Source of the DNA: Neodiprion pinetum
Taxonomy: Eukaryota > Arthropoda > Insecta > Hymenoptera > Diprionidae
DNA length: 64,000 nt
Direction: 5' to 3'
NCBI RefSeq assembly: GCF_021155775.2
Contig: NC_060236.1
Coordinates: 34,062,548 to 34,126,547 of the forward strand
Below are positions 27,453-40,005 of the stretch, in pieces. Below the pieces are notes generated by a model. That model was not told the origin of the DNA. It searched no databases and worked only from the letters and a program-made list of their open reading frames with translations. The position numbers and the translations under genes were made by a program. How positions within the stretch are numbered: position 1 is the first letter of the stretch; every line of letters starts with the position of its first letter.

Positions 27453-30400
27453 CCTATCAGACCGGGCAAACTTGAGCTGCAACAGTTGGAATTTACTGGA
27501 TGTGGCGGGTAAGATATTTTCTTAAATCAACCAGATTTCGTTTCAGTTTATAACACAAATCGTTCTTCCGACTGAAAAAAATATCATCCCTTACGCCACA
27601 TTCGGTAAAATCAACAAATCCTGTCTCTGTGTGTATTGTTCAATCTTATCCAAGGGTCTGACTCGCATGTCAATCCGAATCTGGTGAAAAAATCAGTCAG
27701 GTTGTTTAATTTCCGGTGGTAAATTTTGCCGCGTATAAGGTATACTTTTCGTATGTTTATACGAAAATCCAATCCACTCATTCTGACCTGCTATACGCAC
27801 ACTGTCGAATGTTGTTCCTTCTATATCGTACTGCAGCACAACAGCGAAACGAGGTAGGAAATGGCTGAAGCGGGTATGTAATTACGAAAGAGCTAATAAA
27901 GAAGGTAATTACAGTGTTCGACAAGGTATCATTTACCTTATTGTGTACTGTGTCAGCGGGCGGGTCTGCCTAGAAACCGGCCGACTGGTCACGTGACGTA
28001 CCTATGTCATTAATTGTAACCACGCGATTCGTTTCATGCAAACACAAATATTTGCCCTCTCGACGTATCGCTATCGCTATCACGCTCAGCTTCTCTTTCG
28101 TATTTCAATGCATGGCCTGCAGGTCATTCACTAAAACTGAGTGAGTAAATATCAAGTGATTGTACATCAACTTCGAAACTGTGTAAGTTGCACAGCTTTC
28201 CACACGTTCGAGGAGTCCGTTTTTTTTCTCTCCTCATTTCTTCCCAATGCGTCCTTTCAACGAAAATTGGCAATACTTGGAATAATATAACTGTCGAATA
28301 CATGTTTTTCCGTCGGTTTACAATAGGAATCGAATTTACTGTTGCTGGTATAATATATAAATTTTCATACGTGCTCGAAATTAAACAATAATATTTTTTT
28401 TAGGCTGAATCTTCGATTTTCGACGAACGCATTGTTTACCCTGCACGCTATTCTCCGACGTATTTTCTTGTCAATATTGTGTAAATACGCAAACATATTC
28501 TCTTTGCATAATTGAGTACGGAACTGATGTACCATATTGATAGAGAAAGTCTCGATAACCTTTTCTTCAATCGATGTACGAAAATGGTTTCGCAAAACGA
28601 ATAAGAAATTGAGAAAAGATATTTTCACGGTTGCCAAGGATCTACGGGTCCCGGCACACTTCACGCGGATCGTTCATTTTCCATTCCATGAATCGCCAAT
28701 AAGTGATGAATACTGTTTTACCGACTATACAGCATAAACGAACGTCCACCCTCAAAAATCCCGAGGCATTTCGATCCGAACAACGAAGAATACTTCTCTC
28801 GCTCGAGATATTGGGCGACAAGACCGAGCCGGTGGAATAACAACTTTTTGTCCCTGAGGAACTCTTGGAGATTAAAAGATTCAGGAATTCCGTCAACGTC
28901 CCGCGTGAGCTTGATTGATGGTTTCAGCAGCCAGCCACTTCCCCCCCCCCCTCTCTCTCTCTTTCTCTGTCTCTCTCTTTCTTGCCTAAGGTTGCATTAC
29001 CACGGCATAGTAAATTTATCATTCATTCATTCATTCTTTCTCTCCCATATTGATTGGATAATTTTATGGAAACTGGACTGCGATTTTGGACCAATAAGAT
29101 ATCAATCGAGTCCAATCTTAAAAGAGCCATGTCCGACGGATCTCAAAATCTCGAAATCTTTCGAAATCTTAAACCGTTGTTGACATTTCATTCACGCGCC
29201 GATTGGATGAGCGGGTTAATTGCTATTTTTTCTGGAATTGACTGTAAATGCGTGACAGTTTGTACAAGGGAATGAAAAAATTAATATCGTCGACAGTCAA
29301 GATACCTAAGCGCGTTAAGATGTGTAGAATAAAAATTCAATTCATATCCGATAGTAATGATATTGAAAAAAAATGCTTGTGTATGGAAAAGTTTGGAGAA
29401 TATCAAGAAAACAGTCGTGATAGAACAGCAGTTAATTCAAGTGGATTTCAGTCTATCATACATGTTTCTTTTCACCTAGGGGATACGAGATTTTCACAAC
29501 TTAGTAAGAGGCAAGCATTACACGGCTAATGAGTAATCAGAAGATTATGTATTTATGAATGATGAAGAATTTTTTGTAGTAGGTAGCACCGAATGTGAAA
29601 AAAGAATCCCGGTCACAATCCGCGATTATGCGATACCGGTGCATTAAAAATCGATTCAATGCCGTTCGCACCGCGTCTGAAACATCGAATAATAAACCAT
29701 GCAATTGTGTCACGTGAATATTGATACGGATGTTGTAGGTGCCTGAAAGTGCAGAGTTGTTTCAGAGAGGATTCCGCTGCAGCGATATAAAATCCATATT
29801 TATTGCTTTACTTGGCGATTGTTTCTGTCAGCACTGTTTATGACGTGCGGGTGAAAACAGCTCGATAATCGCTAACGACGCTATTGTCCACTGTGCAGCA
29901 GGCGATGAGTAGAAACTGCCAGCTGCAGGCACCGCGAAGCGCTCGCGTGTTGAACTTTCATTTTTCAATCGTTTGCTCGGAGGAACAAAAGCTAAAGTAA
30001 AAAGAAATTATAGAAAAATTAGAAGGAGAAAAGAGAAAGAAAAAAAAAAAATAAGTAGAAGAAACACGCTACGGTATAAAGTTTTACACAAAACGGTGCG
30101 TTTTTCACACCCTCAACGTTTGAATGGCTTTTTTTTCCATCACACCCATTATATCGTACAACAAGAATTTCATTCCGCTGTTGAAAATTTATTTTCACGT
30201 TTAATCTCTCGTCGTATATTACGAGATTCCTTCGCCTCCCACCTTCTCCTATACCTTGTGTATCAGTCATCTTCATTCATCTCTCAACGTCTATACATCA
30301 CTGATTCTTTCTTCGCCAGCCACATCTGTTGCGAAACAAAGCCACAAAATGCGTTTAACCATCCTACCTACTTACTTACTCTGGCTCTTGGCTTCGTTGA

Positions 30401-31932
30401 GGCCGATCCCACAGTGTAATAAACATGCGAGTATAACTACCACTGTTTTTTTTTTCATCCCTTCGCTTTTCGCTCCCATTTAATTATAAATTATATTTTT
30501 CTCTCTTCGATTTCTCCGGCGGTGATGCTTTTTATCCCATGAACATTAAAAGGGGGCGAAGAGGGACGGAATAAAGAAAAAGAAAAGTTTTTCCACAGGG
30601 TATTGATGATCATATTTTTGCCAGAGTAATTGATACGAAAAACGGGTGTATATACATGTATATATGTATATGTATGTATATATATATATATATTGTATAT
30701 GTGTGTGTGTATATATTTATATTGTATATAGATAGAGTCGGCCTTTCATCACGTGGGTGAAAGTTTTTCGGCTTGTCACGCAAGGCTGAAGAGGAAATAG
30801 AGGAAGAGATCTCGACACTCGAAAAGAGGAGCTTGCGGCTGAAATCATGCTCGGAAAACTCGTTCGTACGGGAGAACCGGTGTTATTTGTTGTTTTTTTT
30901 TTTCTTTGTTTTTTCTTCTTTCTTCTTCATCTTATTCTTCTTTCTCTTTCGTCTCCTTTTCGTCCCTTTTTCTGGTCCACCAGGACCCTCGCTCTGGTAA
31001 TTTACTAACAAGGAAACGTGAGACAGAAAAAGGATCTCCCTGGTAAGGGTTGGTTACCGAAATAGAGGATGCGGCAGAAGAAAGGACGAGATTATGACGT
31101 GCCAATCGGCCGGATCATTTCAATCAAGCTTTTCCCTAGCACTGCCTTATACACACCCATCGAGCTTTTACCCGCTCCGCCGCACAGCCGCCTACCCCCT
31201 CCTCATTTCCTTGACTCAGCTTTAAGCTTTTTCGCCGTTAGCTCGCGTCTTTTTGCAACCGAAGATCATTTTCCCGATGATTAAAGTAATTTTTTTTTTT
31301 TTGGTTTTTAGCTCTCTCTTTCATATCCATTACGACTCTGCTACTCTGATTATATACTGACCGACCGACCCGACATCAGTGATATTTACCACCGACGATT
31401 AAAGGTCGAAAGAATTTCTTATACTTATGTACGAGGTGTGAAGAAGATAAGTTTAAGTATTTATAAAGATGTACGTCAGAAATTTGGTTTAATTGCAAAA
31501 AAAAAGTTGAGTCGGCATTGGCTGGATGAAGGGAAGGAAAAAAATTGGGTACACGGGTAGTTCGCTTCGAATAGAGTGATTATATATGATGTAGAAATAA
31601 TGTAGCGAAGAAAGGTACAAAAAAAAAAAAAAAAAAAACAAACCGTGTAGCGCCGGTTGGAAAAATTAGGGAAATTCTGCACACGACGAAATTAAGGACT
31701 AAGCAAATATCAAGGTAATGTGTCCGTGAAACGAAGTTAGGTAAACACGGTGAACGAGAAGTAAGATACATAAACAGTAATGTTGTAACAGCGTTTAACA
31801 AGCACCTTGATGCTAATTAATTATGTCTTATGGTTATCGTTAAAACGAACGACCGTCGAGTTTTGTGCGCAGGGGTTTTCTTGCATAGGAAATTAAGTAG
31901 CATATCCGAGGTGGTTTACGATAGGATTCAAC

Positions 31933-32060
31933 ATGGCCGATGAGGTACGTCGACGGACCATGAGCCCTGAAATTGGCCCGGTCAAATAATGGCGGCCGAT
32001 GTCGGACGTGTTCCATAGCTAAAATTAAAGAGCGTTAGCGGTGAAACAATGGCGGGAAAT
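31933..32060 (+). promoter_or_regulatory. Possible regulatory patch: three Pho/YY1-like sites and one E2F-like site
   Basis: ACATGGCCGATG (31932), AATAATGGCGGC (31985-31996) and AACAATGGCGGG (32045-32056) lie within about 130 bp. Each carries the ATGGC core used by Pho/YY1-type zinc-finger proteins. The third overlaps GGCGGGAAA, the complement of an E2F-like TTTCCCGCC. The third ATG opens a 66-codon frame with no recognised domain. A promoter or Polycomb-type element is possible; chance is also plausible. Confidence 0.2.
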
Positions 32061-34190
32061 CCTCTCCTGCGGAAGGTATCTCGATCGGGAGCATCGACTG
32101 CGCTGGGAAGCTTTGATGTCGTCAACTTCCGGTGTCGTCGTCGCCGTTGTCTCAGTACAGGGATCAACCGGATATCATTTTTATACGTCGTCAAACACAG
32201 AAGTTCGCTTCGTTACCGGAAGTGGAGAAGGAGCGATCGTCGTTGTTGAGATGAAACGGTCGGGCACCGTTGCAAGTCAGTTGGCTGCTAAATCGTGGAT
32301 GAGAATAGGTCCAGGTACCTAACCCATTCGGTTGCAGCCCGAGTTTCGAACAAATCAGACCTCAGCCCCGATAAATTATTACCTTCCGCAAAGCTGCCGA
32401 CCCTAAGTTATCGATCCCGTTAACCGGAACCGGAGCCGAAATCTGCAGGTTGACTAGTTGAACAGTGGCAAAGCATTTTCACACGAAACTCTTATTAGCT
32501 CATATTATTTGTCACTCTGTGACGTGCGAACGATCTTCTTTCACTGCTCGAATGGATGTTCGACATGCTGCTTTCGGGCAACCCTGCAGGGTGTGAAGTC
32601 CCAGTGAGTCCTTGGCTGTCTTCAGTGAGACGAACTTTGCCTGGAATCGAAGCGTCTGGAAGTCAAACTTCGAAAGTCTCCTTACGCTGCTCCAGTGCTG
32701 ACGACGTTGATTGTCACCTAGGCTCGGTGTCAATCCGTGATCTGGGTGTTTGTAAAACGGCAGGTCGAACGGGTTGGCAGGGACATTGAATAAAGTAAGG
32801 ACATGGTCGCTTATCCCCACGAAACTCGTGAAGATATTTCACTCAAGTCAGCCCGAAGGTCTGATCCGGGGTAACTTTACGGTCAGATCTGAATTCCATG
32901 GGCATTTATACCCAATTACGAGAAAGGGTCTTAGTTAGCAGTTACTGTCTCTTCCTCAATTTAGGTTAATTAAACCTCAAGGCTCGTCGAAAGCTGTACT
33001 CCATATCCTCTGAGCCCGAGTCGTAATATGACTTGTGTGATTGGTTCAACGTTAGTCCCGCACGTTTTTTTCCTCCTAAATCCTCGAAATTGTGATTATT
33101 TGCTATTTCGAGTGTTCGACGAACGGTTAACGATAAAATGATCCCTTTGAAATTTCATAGAAAATTAAAAAATTACCGCGCATGTGTGTTCACGCACTAT
33201 GGAATCGGGTCAAACCTCGCGGATCAAGCAGGCCGATGAATTTGATGCTTTGAACCAGCGTGATCAAAGTTTTGAGCGGCCAATCAGAACGTAAAACCTG
33301 AAATCCATCCTCGACAAAGAAACGCGGAGTTGTAATGAAAACGTAGTTCGACCGCACTCGAACCTTTGAATAATACGCGAAAACCAGTGGCTGCTGGGTA
33401 ATCGATTAATCAACCTAACCTAAGAGTCGTACACAACCTTTCCCACCTTTTACCCTCTATCGCTGGCGTTACACGTTCTGCTGACGCTGTCTTGGCCCAA
33501 GTCGTTTTTGGATCGTGTATTTCGGTGTTCATTTCTCCGAGTTTTACCGGCGGCAGCTCGACGTCCGTATACCTTAAACCCACATAATCCCGAGCATCGT
33601 AATTTCCAACGGCTCCCGCGGAATTTGATACCGCACATTCGTTCCGCTGACTAGATAAAGAATAAGTCCGGTCCATACCAGGTACGGCATGCCTTTTTTT
33701 TTCAGCCAACTTTCTCGTCATCCGAAACGGGGGAACTTTGTCGCTGATAAAGCGACTTGAGATAAGTCGAAGCTCACGGAGTGCAGCTCGGTGATTGAAA
33801 TAAACGATGTAATTCTACAGCTACGGTAGCCGTAAACCGTATCGAAATAACAGATGTGAAAATATCTGAAAATTTTGTTGGTTTTGATTTACAGATATTC
33901 GCATCCGGGTCCCCTTCTCGTCTATTCTGATTTCCTTCTCTTTTACCTTCTTCTTCCTCCTCTTCTTCTCTTTTTGAATAAGATATCCTCTGATCGCGTG
34001 GAACGAAGTTGGCGTAAGTCAGCGATTGGAAGCGACGTCGGATCTGAATTATCGACCGGGTCTGGCGGGCCATCCTACCCATCCCCATTCCGTTATATCC
34101 ATCCCGCTTCTTTCTCCCCGTCGAGTAAAACTCTAGGATCTTCCGAATAGCAAGTAGTTCCAGTATAGACACACACACAGGTATACACGC

Positions 34191-34221
<31 letters not shown>

Positions 34222-34774
34222 TGTACACATGTACCCATAACCACACGCGCACGCGCATTTACATACATACAAGTATGTAGGTATGTATGTTCATAATCTC
34301 GGGTATTCCACGGCTGAAATTGAAGCCAACACGAAAGAAATTGACGCAACTCGACGGCGCGTGTCTTCCTTATGTACACGTCGTCTCCCTTCTCAAACTT
34401 TGCACATTACACTCGCTCCTTCAGACTTATACATAACACAACCTATACGCGGGACGAGAATCGCCCAGTCTACAAAATCCGTTTTCTTCTTCGTTTTCAT
34501 CTTTCAAATGTTTTTCTGTCGGTCATACCTATGATGCTCTCTCACCTCGGCCTCGGCAGCGTCATCGACGGTATGAAACTACGCGTTTGGCGGGTCAGTG
34601 CGCTTCACGAGCCGCGTAGGTTAGGACGGACCTGTCAAAGAGGTTATGCGCGCGGCAAAAAGCGAGGATCGAGCGTCAAAAGGTATGGAATTTATCGAAG
34701 CGTGGGGGCGGATCGATGATCCCGGAACATAGGTGGATGCAAGGATTTCACGAGAGGTTTCACCTCTCGGATAA

Positions 34775-34783
34775 GAGAGAGAG

Positions 34784-34830
<47 letters not shown>
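34775..34830. repeat. (GA)n then (TA)n microsatellite
   Basis: About 7 GA units run directly into about 21 TA units. It is a compound microsatellite with no coding content. Confidence 0.95.
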
Positions 34831-34831
<1 letters not shown>

Positions 34832-36808
34832 CGGGAACTGGGAGGCCTGGAACACCCGAGGCTTTTTTTGCACCGTGGCAAATCTTGGTCGCGTAAGCAA
34901 ATTATGCTTGCGCCTCTCGCCCGGCCTCGTCGACCGTCAAATCATGTTTTTGCCGAGTCGGTGAGCAGTGCGTATGAGGGATGTCACCACCCTCGCTAAC
35001 CTTACACTTTACGTTATCCTTTGGCGAGAAATTTGGTCAATAATTGCCAACGTCCGATTCAGGGCTTTGCGCTGAAATCTCTCGGGGAAAAAAGCTGCAA
35101 AGAGATTCGGATATTCGCGTAAATTCCTCCGCCACTGCCCACCAAGATAATGTCCATTCGAAGGTCACGTCCAAGGTCGAACAAAGGCTCTTACCTTCAC
35201 CTGCGGAGCAGCTTCGACCGTGCATCAAATGTGTTATGATAATCTTCGGAGTGAACTATGGCTGGTTCTGTGTGTATATTATGCAATAAGTATATAGGCT
35301 TTGCGGTGGAAGCTTTTTTGTACACTCGTTTCGCTTTTTCGTGGTTCATGCAAATGTGTGGTCCAGGGTTTTCGCTATTTTTTTAAGATTACGACCTTCG
35401 GGCAGAGTCCAAGGTGAGTGGCAGGTTGGTTAATTTTCTTAATCGCTACTCAGTCTGTCTATGAGGCAAGTTTCGTTCTCCTTTTTACCGTAAAAAAGTT
35501 CATCTTGAAGTGAAATGCCTCGCTCGAGTCCTGATATCTGTGGGGAGTGAAAACTTTTTTAATGTTACTCTCGTTTCCCTTTTTTTTTTTCTTTCTTTTT
35601 CTTGTTCGGTTCTACTTATGCCTATAGGTACCTATAACTGTGGGCTGTATATAAGTTTGATCTTTAAGGTTTTCATTTTGAGAAGGGGTTATATAATAAT
35701 AAATTAATGAAACAAGAATGCAAGATATGACGTACAGTATAAACCGCGAACGCGGGGAGTAAAAGATAGATCAGGATGAATTTTGCTAGGTAGCTATTCA
35801 TAAGTGAATGAATATACATGTGAGCCGCCTATACGTATGTATGGATTCTCCCTGACTTGCCTGCAGAACTTTTAGATGCACTCTATGAAATTAAGCCAAA
35901 GTACACCATGAATAAATATGAGCATGTTTGAAGGAAGTGGAGATAGCTGAAGAGAGTTATGGTAGAACGCATGACAATTTGGCGTCAGCGATATCCTCGA
36001 CCTTTTGCCAGCGAAATATTATGCGATTCCGTGATACGGTTCTTGCAGAGAAAAGGGAAAGAGGAACCAAAAAGAATGAGACGAGAGTCGGAGGCAGAGA
36101 AGAATGGCATCGATTTTTAGTAATCGAGTCAAATGATCACGGAGAGATGGGATAATATTTGTGGTTCTTAAAGAGTCGAAGCAAACTTGGGCTATTATTA
36201 ATAACAAAAGATTTAACGACGCACAGTCGATTAAATATCGACTTTGGTTAGCCGTAGGTAGTCGTTTCGGTTGAAGGCTGTGCAAAGGAACGGAGGAATC
36301 GAGGAGGGAATATGGTTGGGAAAAAAGGGGAAAGAAGGACAGAAACGGACCGTCTCACTCGCTTCTGCGGAGTGGTAATAATTTTCAATCCCATCATCTT
36401 GGGATGAAGCTCTACCTAAAGTGTATTTGCTTTCCACTCATTTCGTAAAATGTATTTTAAAGTTGGCTAAAGGTAAAGGTCTGCCCTTTCGTCGAGGGTA
36501 TAAGTGTATACATAGTATACCTTATATACGAAAGCGAAGCTGTTCATGGCGGTTTCGCGAAAGATTTCAACGAAATTAAATTGAAAGGATCTTTTCACCG
36601 TGATCAGCAACCGATCCGGCACCTCGTCACCAAGTACTCAGACAGAAAAGCTTCCTTAAACATTATCCCGAAGTACCCCCTAATTTATGATCGCCGATAC
36701 AGCTCCGCCGCTCGCTTGAAGACAGTGCAAACATTCATCACCCATTGCAGCAGGTCCGTGATTATCGTAATCAGCGAGTGCTCGGAGAACGACAAACACG
36801 GCAACATC

Positions 36809-37101
36809 CATGGTGCAAGGTAACAAGGTGTGCTCTGAACGGAGATGCGCACTAGCAAAGTCACGTGATCCCCACATGGCGTCTATTTCTGTCGTAAAAA
36901 GTACAACATAACCTCTGTAACCAATTATTTAACATTTGAATACCATTCCCCCATCAAGTAAGATTCAGTGGACGTAAAAATGAATGGCTGTTTTATAGCT
37001 TTTAAAAATGGTGCTCAAAATAACGTCATGTGGGGGAACGTGTGTCATTGGCTAAAGGTGGCAGTGATGCGCAAGAAGACACCTTATTTCCTTACACCGT
37101 G
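36809..37101 (-). mobile_element. MITE family 1, copy B (293 bp)
   Basis: Terminal inverted repeats CATGGTGCAAGG (left) and CACGGTGTAAGG (right, read inverted), 19 of 24 matching. The interior is the reverse complement of copy A with scattered differences and small indels, for example AAGGTGTGCTCTGAACGGAG, CAAAGTCACGTGATCCCCAC and CATAACCTCTGTAACCAATT. The divergence suggests that the two copies are old. A minus frame here (36680-36877) is a shadow of the element. Confidence 0.82.
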
Positions 37102-37725
37102 GTGACATGTTTTATTCGAGGTTTAATTTTTCGAGCATGGCAACCGTTCGGGATAAACCAAGCGAGTGAAGTGCAGTCCAAGTGCGCATGCAGTGTTAAA
37201 CCCGTCAGTAGTGAAAAGTGGCAGTCGTTCGCCAATGTTGGCATTGTCGAACGTTTCGCCTCTTTTGTACCCAGTCGGCTGTCGCTTATCGGTCAGTAGC
37301 TAGCCAGCGATTGGTCGCCTTTGATCTCAAAAGAGCGGCAGAAAGTGAGACTATTAAAACACGTATTGAATCCAATCGCGGCTACGGGCTGATCGGCAAA
37401 AAGCACACTAGACTATAACGCCTGCTCGCATCTGCACACAAGCATCTCATATCCATGCGGTCGTTCTGAAGTTTGTGTGTGTGTGTGTCCATGTTCAGCC
37501 GCTGATGTCGATATGCAGAAATTCGGCGGAGTGGTGCAATGCAGTCGAGACTCCGTGGTTCCGATCTCTTTTCCGTAGCCTAGTCTACGCGTAACATTTT
37601 CAAACTTCTCGTGCACAGCATCCGATAAATTTGATGAATTCGTAACGAACTATGAAGGATTAATTATTTCAAAGCTTATTGCGTATTTTCACCCATCGAT
37701 ATCGTTTTCAATTGGATACTGTGGA
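37102..37725. other. Non-coding stretch
   Basis: Nothing recognised apart from a GT microsatellite at 37484-37498. The 60-90 codon frames on both strands lack domains. Confidence 0.6.
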
Positions 37726-38093
37726 TATGGGGCATTCCGTGCTACCTCAACCAGGATTGACATGCTTGTTACGGAGTCGAGAGTATATCGCATTTCCATT
37801 ACCATACAATTGAAAAACGATTGGACAATGATTTTAGCGAATTAAGCACGTTAAAGTGCTAAAAAAAAAAAAAAAAAGAATCGAATGATGAAATTATTCC
37901 ATTTTCAATTTTTCAAGAACTTGAAGCAGATGAACCTAGAAAAGTGTTTGAGTATTCGTATCTCGAAAACGATTGCACAGAAAAATGAATAAAATTTGGG
38001 GTTTTAACGGCTCTAATATTACCTCCAAAAAGTTTCAACGATATTACAAACGGTGGGATCGAAACCTGGTCGAGTTGGCCGAAATGCCCCATA
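37726..38093. mobile_element. TA-flanked MITE-like element (368 bp)
   Basis: TATGGGGCATTCCG at the left end continues as CTACCTCAACCAGG; the right end read inverted is TATGGGGCATTTCGG followed by CCAACTCGACCAGG. About 25 of 30 bases match with one gap. If TGGGGCATT is the true end, the element is flanked by TA on both sides, as expected for Tc1/mariner-type insertions. The interior has a poly-A run (37861-37877) and no coding capacity. Confidence 0.7.
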
Positions 38094-39500
38094 GGAGGCA
38101 TGGGAAAATGGGCACAGGTAAATTGTTGAGTGTGGGACGTGTGCCCGCACCTTCCTTCGTAACGCGTATCCTATCGATTATCGAGTAGCGTTCGTTGGAT
38201 GGAAAAAGCCTTTGCCAGTAGCCACGCGTACTAGAGAATGAAAGAGAGGCGTCCATTGTGCCTAGCTTGGGGGACACAATGCCTTTTTGTACCTGTTTTC
38301 GATGTGCTTCAACCCATACATGCCTTCCATGTGACAGACTTTGGATACACGGACCTCTGGTGCGCGTTATTACGAGGATATCGATTCCATTCGCTAGCGA
38401 TAGCCTGGTCCTCTCCGCAAAGTGGTTGAAAAATCCCCTTCCCCCTTTAGAATAAAAAAAAAAAAACAAACAAAAAATAAACGGAAACAAAAAACGAGTG
38501 AGAATTATCATCATTGCGTCAAGCAGACTGGGAATAGGAAAAAGAAGCAAAAAGATCATCTCCATAATTTGTGGGATTTGTTGGTGTTCGTTTTTTAAAC
38601 GAAGATCGACCACAAACAGATCCACGATGAAGTAGAGTTTGAAAGGCTCTAATATCGCGCGTGACGAACCCCCAGAAGAGAAGGAAAATAATGTATTCCT
38701 CCGATAATGAAAGTCGTCTCTCTCGATCCTCTTTTCTCTCTTTCTTTCTGGCCAACCAATTTTGGATGAAAAGGAAGAAAAACGTAGTAGAAATCACGCT
38801 CGGTCGCTGAGTGAGGCCCTCAAGAGGGTAGGAAACCAGCCGTTCAAAAATTTAATCAGCGAGGTAAACATTTGCGAACACCGTGGTCAGGAGTTGGCCA
38901 GATGTGAGTTCTGGGGGAGGGAGGGGGGGGGGATGATAAAACCCATCGCCGATCCAGGAGCTTGTAACACCGCCGAAAGACGGTTGTGAAAAAATACCAA
39001 TCGTTGAAACTGAAATTGAAAATATTTGAAACGCACTAGTTTGGTGGGGCAGCTTTCGTCCAGAAGCTACATCGATTCTTCCGGCAATCGTGAGAGAGTC
39101 TCGGGGCGAGGAGTGTCCGACCAATCAGTGAAAACGACTCGATTTAGTTGCCGTAGGGCATCGCGCGATTTCGAAGTCGTTCGGGAATCCAGAAGGAATC
39201 GGTTCCTCTGGCAGATCTTATTCGCATCCCGATCACGTTTCGGTGTCCAGTCGTGCATCCTTTGACCACCCCGTCGATGTCCGGCTTTTGTAAGACAAAC
39301 AAAGAAAACGGCACAGATTTAGTTACAAAAATTCAAACTCGTACAACCACGGATTCGTAGACGACATTCAAGAATCGTCTGATGGGTGGGTAAAAAAAAA
39401 AAAAAAAAAAACCAGAGGCTTGAGTCTTTGGGTCAGGGAATATATATTGATCGATTGATTATTCGCAGTGATTCTATTTACACAAAATTACCGAGACAAA
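38094..39500. other. Non-coding stretch before the Ig exon
   Basis: Holds poly-A runs (38453-38465, 39392-39410), a G-rich run (38913-38932) and one long minus frame (38044-38625, 193 codons) with no domain, which overlaps the right end of the neighbouring mobile element. Nothing supports a gene. Probably intron sequence of the Ig gene. Confidence 0.55.
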
Positions 39501-39922
39501 GTGGTGAAACTTGGCGAGCTGAGCAATAGCTGAGCGACTGCGCAGGCGCGAAATAATTCAGCACTATTGGTCAGTGCAATCGTGACGCGGTTATACTTTC
39601 ATCTACAAGCCAGGGAAGCCAACTTATCTACTCGAAACGTGGCACAAGATGTCAAAATCTCCCGAACGGAAATTGTGTTGTTACGATGACTCCCAGCAGT
39701 GATTAAGGAAGTCAAGGTAGTTAACAATAAAACTTAGCCAAGTCTTCCCGAACCGTTGCATCATTCATTTAATATCTGTTTAACTTGAGAAATTCGCATA
39801 ACCTACACAACCCTTATACGTTGCGTTTGACAGCTGGAGAAGTTAGAGTTGGCTAGCCTGCATTAAACTTCACAAAGCTTACGCATGCGCATTCGAACGC
39901 TCAGTCTGCTAAGTTTCACCAT
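39501..39922. mobile_element. Inverted-repeat element directly upstream of the Ig exon (422 bp)
   Basis: The left end TGGTGAAACTTGGCGAGCTG and the right end, read inverted (TGGTGAAACTTAGCAGACTG), match at 19 of 24 bases over the full arm. A second, inner pair (CAAGCCAGGGAAGCCAACT near 39606; inverted partner at 39845-39861) extends the symmetry. The right end lies about 80 bp from the splice acceptor of the Ig exon, so the element sits in the intron next to it. No coding capacity. Confidence 0.6.
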
Positions 39923-39980
39923 TTATATGGCTCGGTATAAATTTTTCTGAAATTTCTTTGCACTGTGCCGCATTTCCTGA

Positions 39981-40005
39981 TAGAATTCCCTTTTCGATGT
40001 TTCAG
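39981..40005 (+). promoter_or_regulatory. 3' splice site of the Ig exon
   Basis: A moderately pyrimidine-rich tract (TTCCCTTTTCG, then TGTTTCAG) ends in AG at 40004-40005. It sets the exon start and gives the split codon completed by AC, which would be Asp if the previous exon ends in G. Confidence 0.8.

Larger units (their letters stand above)
21693..36808. other. Long non-coding stretch, no gene seen
   Basis: Fifteen kilobases without a supportable gene. It holds a GA-rich tract (about 23985-24020), an AT-rich block with TA and poly-A runs (25740-26200), a diverged minisatellite (27246-27452), a C/TC tract (28940-28980), TA/GT microsatellites (30650-30730, 34175-34230, 34775-34830), a 20-base poly-A run near 31619 and a cluster of ATGGC motifs at 31933-32060. 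The longest frames (33774-34379 on the minus strand; 29973-30419 on the plus strand) run through low-complexity sequence. Confidence 0.6.

Noticed and set aside
28365..28664. 99-codon minus frame with basic residues
   Set aside because: Looks protein-like at first but matches no family I know, and is overlapped by an open + frame at 28537-28737.
33774..34379. 201-codon minus-strand frame, the longest in the window
   Set aside because: It runs through a TA/CATA microsatellite (Tyr-Ile repeats) and a GAA-rich tract (Glu repeats). The remainder has no recognisable motif.
38044..38625. 193-codon minus-strand frame
   Set aside because: Hydrophobic stretch comes from poly-A/T and pyrimidine sequence, it overlaps the right end of a mobile element, and it has no domain or splice context.
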